Shown here piece by piece: positions 61,370-64,000 of a stretch of DNA of 64,000 bases. Made by a program: the position numbers and the translations under genes. Under the pieces are notes generated by a model that worked only from the letters and a program-made list of their open reading frames with translations, had not been told where the DNA came from and searched no databases. Source of the stretch: SHAN690 sp038131955 (lineage in GTDB: Bacteria; Bacteroidota; Bacteroidia; Flavobacteriales_G; Salibacteraceae); the NCBI GenBank assembly GCA_038131955.1, contig JAYPQK010000011.1, positions 124,001 to 188,000 of the forward strand, given 5' to 3'. Numbering within the stretch: the first letter of the stretch is position 1; the number at the start of each line of letters is the position of its first letter.

Positions 61370-61773
61370 GCTTTCTTTTTAAAAGTGAAGAGCAGCGAAA
61401 GTAAGGCTGCGCATATCAAGAACAGGAAGAGAAACCCCATTGTTTCGAAAAAGATGATTGACAGCATCCATTTGGAGGGAGAAATCTCTGGAGGAACCTC
61501 ACCTTGAAGATCTCGTTTGAAAATCCACATCAGTGCGCCTTGGACGAATGCGGCAATGATGGAGATATTGAACAGGGAAAGAAAGGCAAAACGCAATGGG
61601 AAATAAGCCACATTGCGCCGCTTGATACTCCAAAGTACGGTAGCCCCTCCTACTACAGCCACCAGAAACCATCTCAACATAGGATTGATCGGCAGCCACT
61701 CGGTCGCCTGAGCCATGAGCAATAGAAATGCAATCAAAGCCAGTGGAACACCGTATCGAAAGGAGTCGATCAT
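61366..61773 (-). CDS. Small membrane protein, unknown
   Basis: Protein of 135 residues with four predicted transmembrane helices: about 9-25, 33-48, 60-82 and 104-128 (VPLALIAFLLLMAQATEWL; LRWFLVAVVGGATVLWSI; LFNISIIAAFVQGALMWIF; SIIFFETMGFLFLFLICAALL). No motif recognised. It is translationally coupled to the LOG protein. Confidence 0.78.
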   Translation of the reverse strand: MIDSFRYGVPLALIAFLLLMAQATEWLPINPMLRWFLVAVVGGATVLWSIKRRNVAYFPLRFAFLSLFNISIIAAFVQGALMWIFKRDLQGEVPPEISPSKWMLSIIFFETMGFLFLFLICAALLSLLFTFKKKA

Positions 61774-61835
61774 GCGGCAAGGATAGCCAGAATTCAGGAT
61801 TACAATAGCGGCAAAGGATTAAAAACCCCAATAAT

Positions 61836-61847
61836 TCAGAATTCTGA
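61836..61847. promoter_or_regulatory. 12-bp palindrome TCAGAATTCTGA
   Basis: Perfect palindrome in the divergent gap between the membrane-protein/LOG operon and the TolB-like lipoprotein; its CAGAATTCTG core also occurs at 60638-60647. Confidence 0.4.
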
Positions 61848-61892
61848 TATTCGCGCCCAACGAAAACATCTTAAGGTCCGTCTATCACATTG

Positions 61893-62879
61893 ATGAGAAA
61901 GATTTCGCCATACCTCTTTACTGTTTTGATCGCGCTGGGAAGTGTTATCACATCTTGTGAGAAACAAGATTCGTTCATTCCCGTTGCAAACCAAGATCAG
62001 GAACAAGAACTGAGCGGGGTATTGTACACCTCTAATGCCAATGCGTCCTTCGAGATCTACAAACTAGAAGGTGAAACCGCGACCCAGCTCACGCAAGAAA
62101 GTAGCGTGGATGCATGGTGGGCCAGGTACTGTCAGTCCAACAAACGAGTGCTGTATTACACTTCTGTGGATGGTCGCGATATCAATGATTATGAAGCGGC
62201 GTCTCTCAAAACCATGGATCTTGATGGAGGAAACGATCGCCTTCTCATCGAATCAGGAGCGCACGGATGGGATCAACATGGCTTGGCGAATTGGTCACAC
62301 AACGGAACGCAGATCGTTATGGCGGCCGTAGATACTGAGATTGGTAAATGGCAGATCTACATCACCGATGCGGAAGGACAAAATCCCGAGCGGGTCTCTT
62401 CGAGAAAGGAGGTAGACTATTTGGATCCCATTTTTGATCACGACGACGCTTCCATTATTTGTGTAACCATTCCAGAGGGTGAGGAGACGGATGAAAGTAA
62501 CTATGAAGTGATTCGGATCAACCTCAATGATAGCACCGAGGAGCGTTTGACCAACAATAACCATAAAGACCACCACCCGGACATCTCTAGTAATGGGGAG
62601 TTCTTGGTTTTTGAATCCTTAGTTGACCCAGACTATCTCTCCATTGGAAAGTGGGGTATCAAAGAAGTGCGTCTCTCCAATGGAAACGAGCGGGAGGTCT
62701 TGGTCGATCATGACATCAACCTCTTTCCTCGATACACTCCTGATGGCGAGTCGATCATCTTCACTCGACTTAAAGTGGAAACTTTCAACATGACCGTAGG
62801 CCAGTTGAACCGTGCCAATGACCACATTGAGATCATCCTTCCGGACGATGGGCACCACATGAATGGGGATCCGTATTGA
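61893..62879 (+). CDS. TolB-like beta-propeller lipoprotein
   Basis: Lipoprotein of 328 residues; signal RKISPYLFTVLIALGSVITSC with lipidated Cys22. The mature part is a PD40/TolB-type propeller with repeats such as GVLYTSNANASFEIYKLEGE, MDLDGGNDRLL, ANWSHNGTQIVMAA and YTPDGESIIFTRL. The ATG at 61893 is preferred to an in-frame TTG at 61890. Periplasmic binding or scaffolding function is likely. Stands alone. Confidence 0.87.
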   Translation: MRKISPYLFTVLIALGSVITSCEKQDSFIPVANQDQEQELSGVLYTSNANASFEIYKLEGETATQLTQESSVDAWWARYCQSNKRVLYYTSVDGRDINDYEAASLKTMDLDGGNDRLLIESGAHGWDQHGLANWSHNGTQIVMAAVDTEIGKWQIYITDAEGQNPERVSSRKEVDYLDPIFDHDDASIICVTIPEGEETDESNYEVIRINLNDSTEERLTNNNHKDHHPDISSNGEFLVFESLVDPDYLSIGKWGIKEVRLSNGNEREVLVDHDINLFPRYTPDGESIIFTRLKVETFNMTVGQLNRANDHIEIILPDDGHHMNGDPY

Positions 62880-62928
62880 TCGTCGGATAGCGCTTCCATT
62901 TTACTTTCCATTACATTAGAAAAACATG

Positions 62929-62936
62929 TACGTTTG
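62929..62936 (+). promoter_or_regulatory. -7 promoter box TACGTTTG
   Basis: Exact TAnnTTTG match 25 bases before the clpP ATG at 62962; no clear -33 TTG at 19-21 bases. Confidence 0.55.
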
Positions 62937-62961
62937 AGGGGCAAATCTCAGACGAATAGAC

Positions 62962-63561
62962 ATGATGGAATTCACTCAAGCAGACAAAAAGGAAGGGAAA
63001 GACAAGGAGAAGAAGTCTGATCAAATGATGATCAGCGAGAAATACCTCGAGAAACGAATCGTATTTCTGTGGGGAGGTGTGGATGACGACTCTGCTAAGC
63101 ACGTGATCGACCGACTGCTCTATCTGGAAAGTGAAAAGCCTGGAGACTCGATTCATTTTTACATCAATTCACCGGGCGGATACGTCACATCCGGCATGGC
63201 GATCTATGACACCATGAAGATGATTTCCTCTCCGGTGCATACTGTCTGCATGGGATTGGCTGCATCGATGGGATCCATCCTTCTATCCGGAGGTGAAAAA
63301 GGTCACCGTAAGATATTCAATCATGGTCGTGTCATGATCCATCAGCCTAGCCTTGGCGGTTTTCAAGGAACGGCGAGTGATATTGAGATACAAACGAAGG
63401 AGATCATCAAGACCAAAGAGTTGAGCGCACAGATCCTCGCGGATAACTGTGGCCAAAAATTCGAAAAGGTCATGAAAGACTTCAACCGCGATTATTGGAT
63501 GAATGCGAAAGAGTCCATGGAATACGGAATTGTGGACGGAATCCAAGACAAGTTCGAATAA
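62962..63561 (+). CDS. clpP: ATP-dependent Clp protease proteolytic subunit
   Basis: Serine protease of 199 residues forming the double-heptamer chamber fed by ClpX or ClpA. The catalytic triad is in place: Ser102 in GLAASMGSILL, His127 in MIHQPSLGG and Asp177 in NRDYWM. The N-terminus (EFTQADKKEGKDKEKKSDQ) is charged and longer than usual, a likely propeptide or flexible part. Whether clpX lies near cannot be seen. It precedes the response regulator by 14 bases. Confidence 0.95.
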   Translation: MMEFTQADKKEGKDKEKKSDQMMISEKYLEKRIVFLWGGVDDDSAKHVIDRLLYLESEKPGDSIHFYINSPGGYVTSGMAIYDTMKMISSPVHTVCMGLAASMGSILLSGGEKGHRKIFNHGRVMIHQPSLGGFQGTASDIEIQTKEIIKTKELSAQILADNCGQKFEKVMKDFNRDYWMNAKESMEYGIVDGIQDKFE

Positions 63562-63575
63562 TCAATCCCGCGCTT

Positions 63576-63986
63576 ATGAAGGTATGTGTCATAGATGATG
63601 ACCACATCTACCAGTTTTTATTGAAGAAGGAGTTGAAGCACACCCACTTGGTGGATCGCATCAATGTGTTCACGGATGGCCTTAAGGCGATCGACTACTT
63701 CGTGGAAAACAAGCACAATCAAGACTCCCTGCCAGATGTCATTTTTCTTGGCATCAAGATGCCCATCATGAATGGCTGGCAGTTTCTAGATGAATTCAAG
63801 TTGCTGAAGAAAAGCCTCAACAAGGAGATCACGATCTACCTAGTGAGCAGTTCGTTCGACGATCGTGACATCAATCGTTCGAAGGAATACGCCGAGGTGA
63901 CTGATTATATCATCAAGCCCGTTAAGCGCATGAATTTACTTACTGTACTTCGGGAGATATCAGGAGAAACTGGAGACGAGGACTGA
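63576..63986 (+). CDS. Response regulator receiver protein lacking the phospho-acceptor Asp
   Basis: Single-domain receiver of 136 residues, no output domain. Acidic pocket residues Asp7-Asp9 (CVIDDDH), the Thr/Ser site (YLVSSSF) and the Lys (YIIKPVKR) are present. At position 59, where the conserved FLDIxMP motif has the phosphorylated Asp, the codon is GGC, giving FLGIKMPIMNGW. It therefore cannot be phosphorylated in the normal way. It may act as a constitutive or decoy receiver, or be degenerate. A sequencing error (GAC to GGC) is the alternative. Confidence 0.85.
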   Translation: MKVCVIDDDHIYQFLLKKELKHTHLVDRINVFTDGLKAIDYFVENKHNQDSLPDVIFLGIKMPIMNGWQFLDEFKLLKKSLNKEITIYLVSSSFDDRDINRSKEYAEVTDYIIKPVKRMNLLTVLREISGETGDED

Positions 63987-64000
63987 TCCTCACCTACCCC

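Noticed and set aside
1..64000. CRISPR array, prophage, IS element, tRNA or rRNA
   Set aside because: No regularly spaced repeats, transposase or phage-type genes, and no cloverleaf or rRNA core sequence noticed on reading.

Overview
The window reads as a chromosomal segment of a Bacteroidota bacterium, probably of the Flavobacteriia or a close relative. The evidence is type IX secretion C-terminal sorting domains on three large secreted proteins, PKD repeats, DUF4199 and DUF1573 proteins, a fused IcmF mutase, a Thermus-type 480-residue isocitrate dehydrogenase, and promoters with the Bacteroidota -7 box TAnnTTTG. The best promoters carry a TTG exactly 19 bases upstream (SRP RNA gene and the 28.5 kb leader). 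I see no phage, insertion sequence, CRISPR array, rRNA or tRNA. The only RNA gene recognised is the small SRP RNA (ffs) near 46.5 kb.

Layout. 0-9.9 kb: S9 dipeptidyl peptidase, a broken DUF433/DUF5615 toxin-antitoxin pair, CsaA and a TlpA-like thioredoxin, a PKD/T9SS protein, a conserved 480-residue protein of unknown function, IspE, a MenI-like thioesterase and a methyltransferase. 9.9-11 kb: a scar where two truncated genes meet. 11-20 kb: pirin, pterin dehydratase, WD40 protein, GNAT, a zinc phospholipase C with a premature stop, GcvT, and a surface-glycan group (GT4, epimerase, 2OG oxygenase, GT2). 20-24 kb: SulP transporter facing a beta-carbonic anhydrase, then isocitrate dehydrogenase. 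24-30 kb: methyltransferase, MscS channel, TerB-like protein, MBL hydrolase, outer-membrane and secreted proteins, a leader with promoter, hairpin and 20-bp palindrome before a lipoprotein/charged-protein pair, and a haem-c lipoprotein. 30-35 kb: hydrolase, BNR/sortilin-like T9SS protein, lipoprotein, a 610-bp non-coding stretch. 35-47 kb: beta-barrel, a nuclease remnant, an epimerase-SDR fusion, IcmF, a GT39/methyltransferase pair, a truncated sulfide:quinone-type oxidoreductase, GT2 and DUF4199. 47-53 kb: PNGase F-like T9SS protein, aldo/keto reductase, Aat, RsmF-like methylase, ferredoxin. 52-64 kb: DUF3108, DUF1573, S41 protease, nuclease, Cys-rich peptide, two neighbouring SPOR-type envelope proteins, LOG family protein, TolB-like lipoprotein, ClpP and a response regulator.

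How genes work together. The SulP and carbonic anhydrase pair suggests bicarbonate handling. The GT4, epimerase and GT2 genes, and later the GT39, methyltransferase and GT2 genes, fit cell-surface polysaccharide or glycolipid assembly. Many products are exported (Sec signal peptides, lipoboxes, T9SS tails).

The most striking property is the number of damaged reading frames in otherwise ordinary DNA: a TGA inside the DUF5615 toxin, a TAG inside the zinc phospholipase C, two truncated genes fused head to head at 10.6 kb, an apparent in-frame deletion of about 50 codons in a GT4, a FAD oxidoreductase cut to its first third, a beta-CASP nuclease remnant, and a response regulator lacking its phospho-acceptor Asp. 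I found no clearly new multi-gene system. The best candidates for new biology are the 28.5-28.66 kb leader, the SPOR pair and the conserved 480-residue protein.
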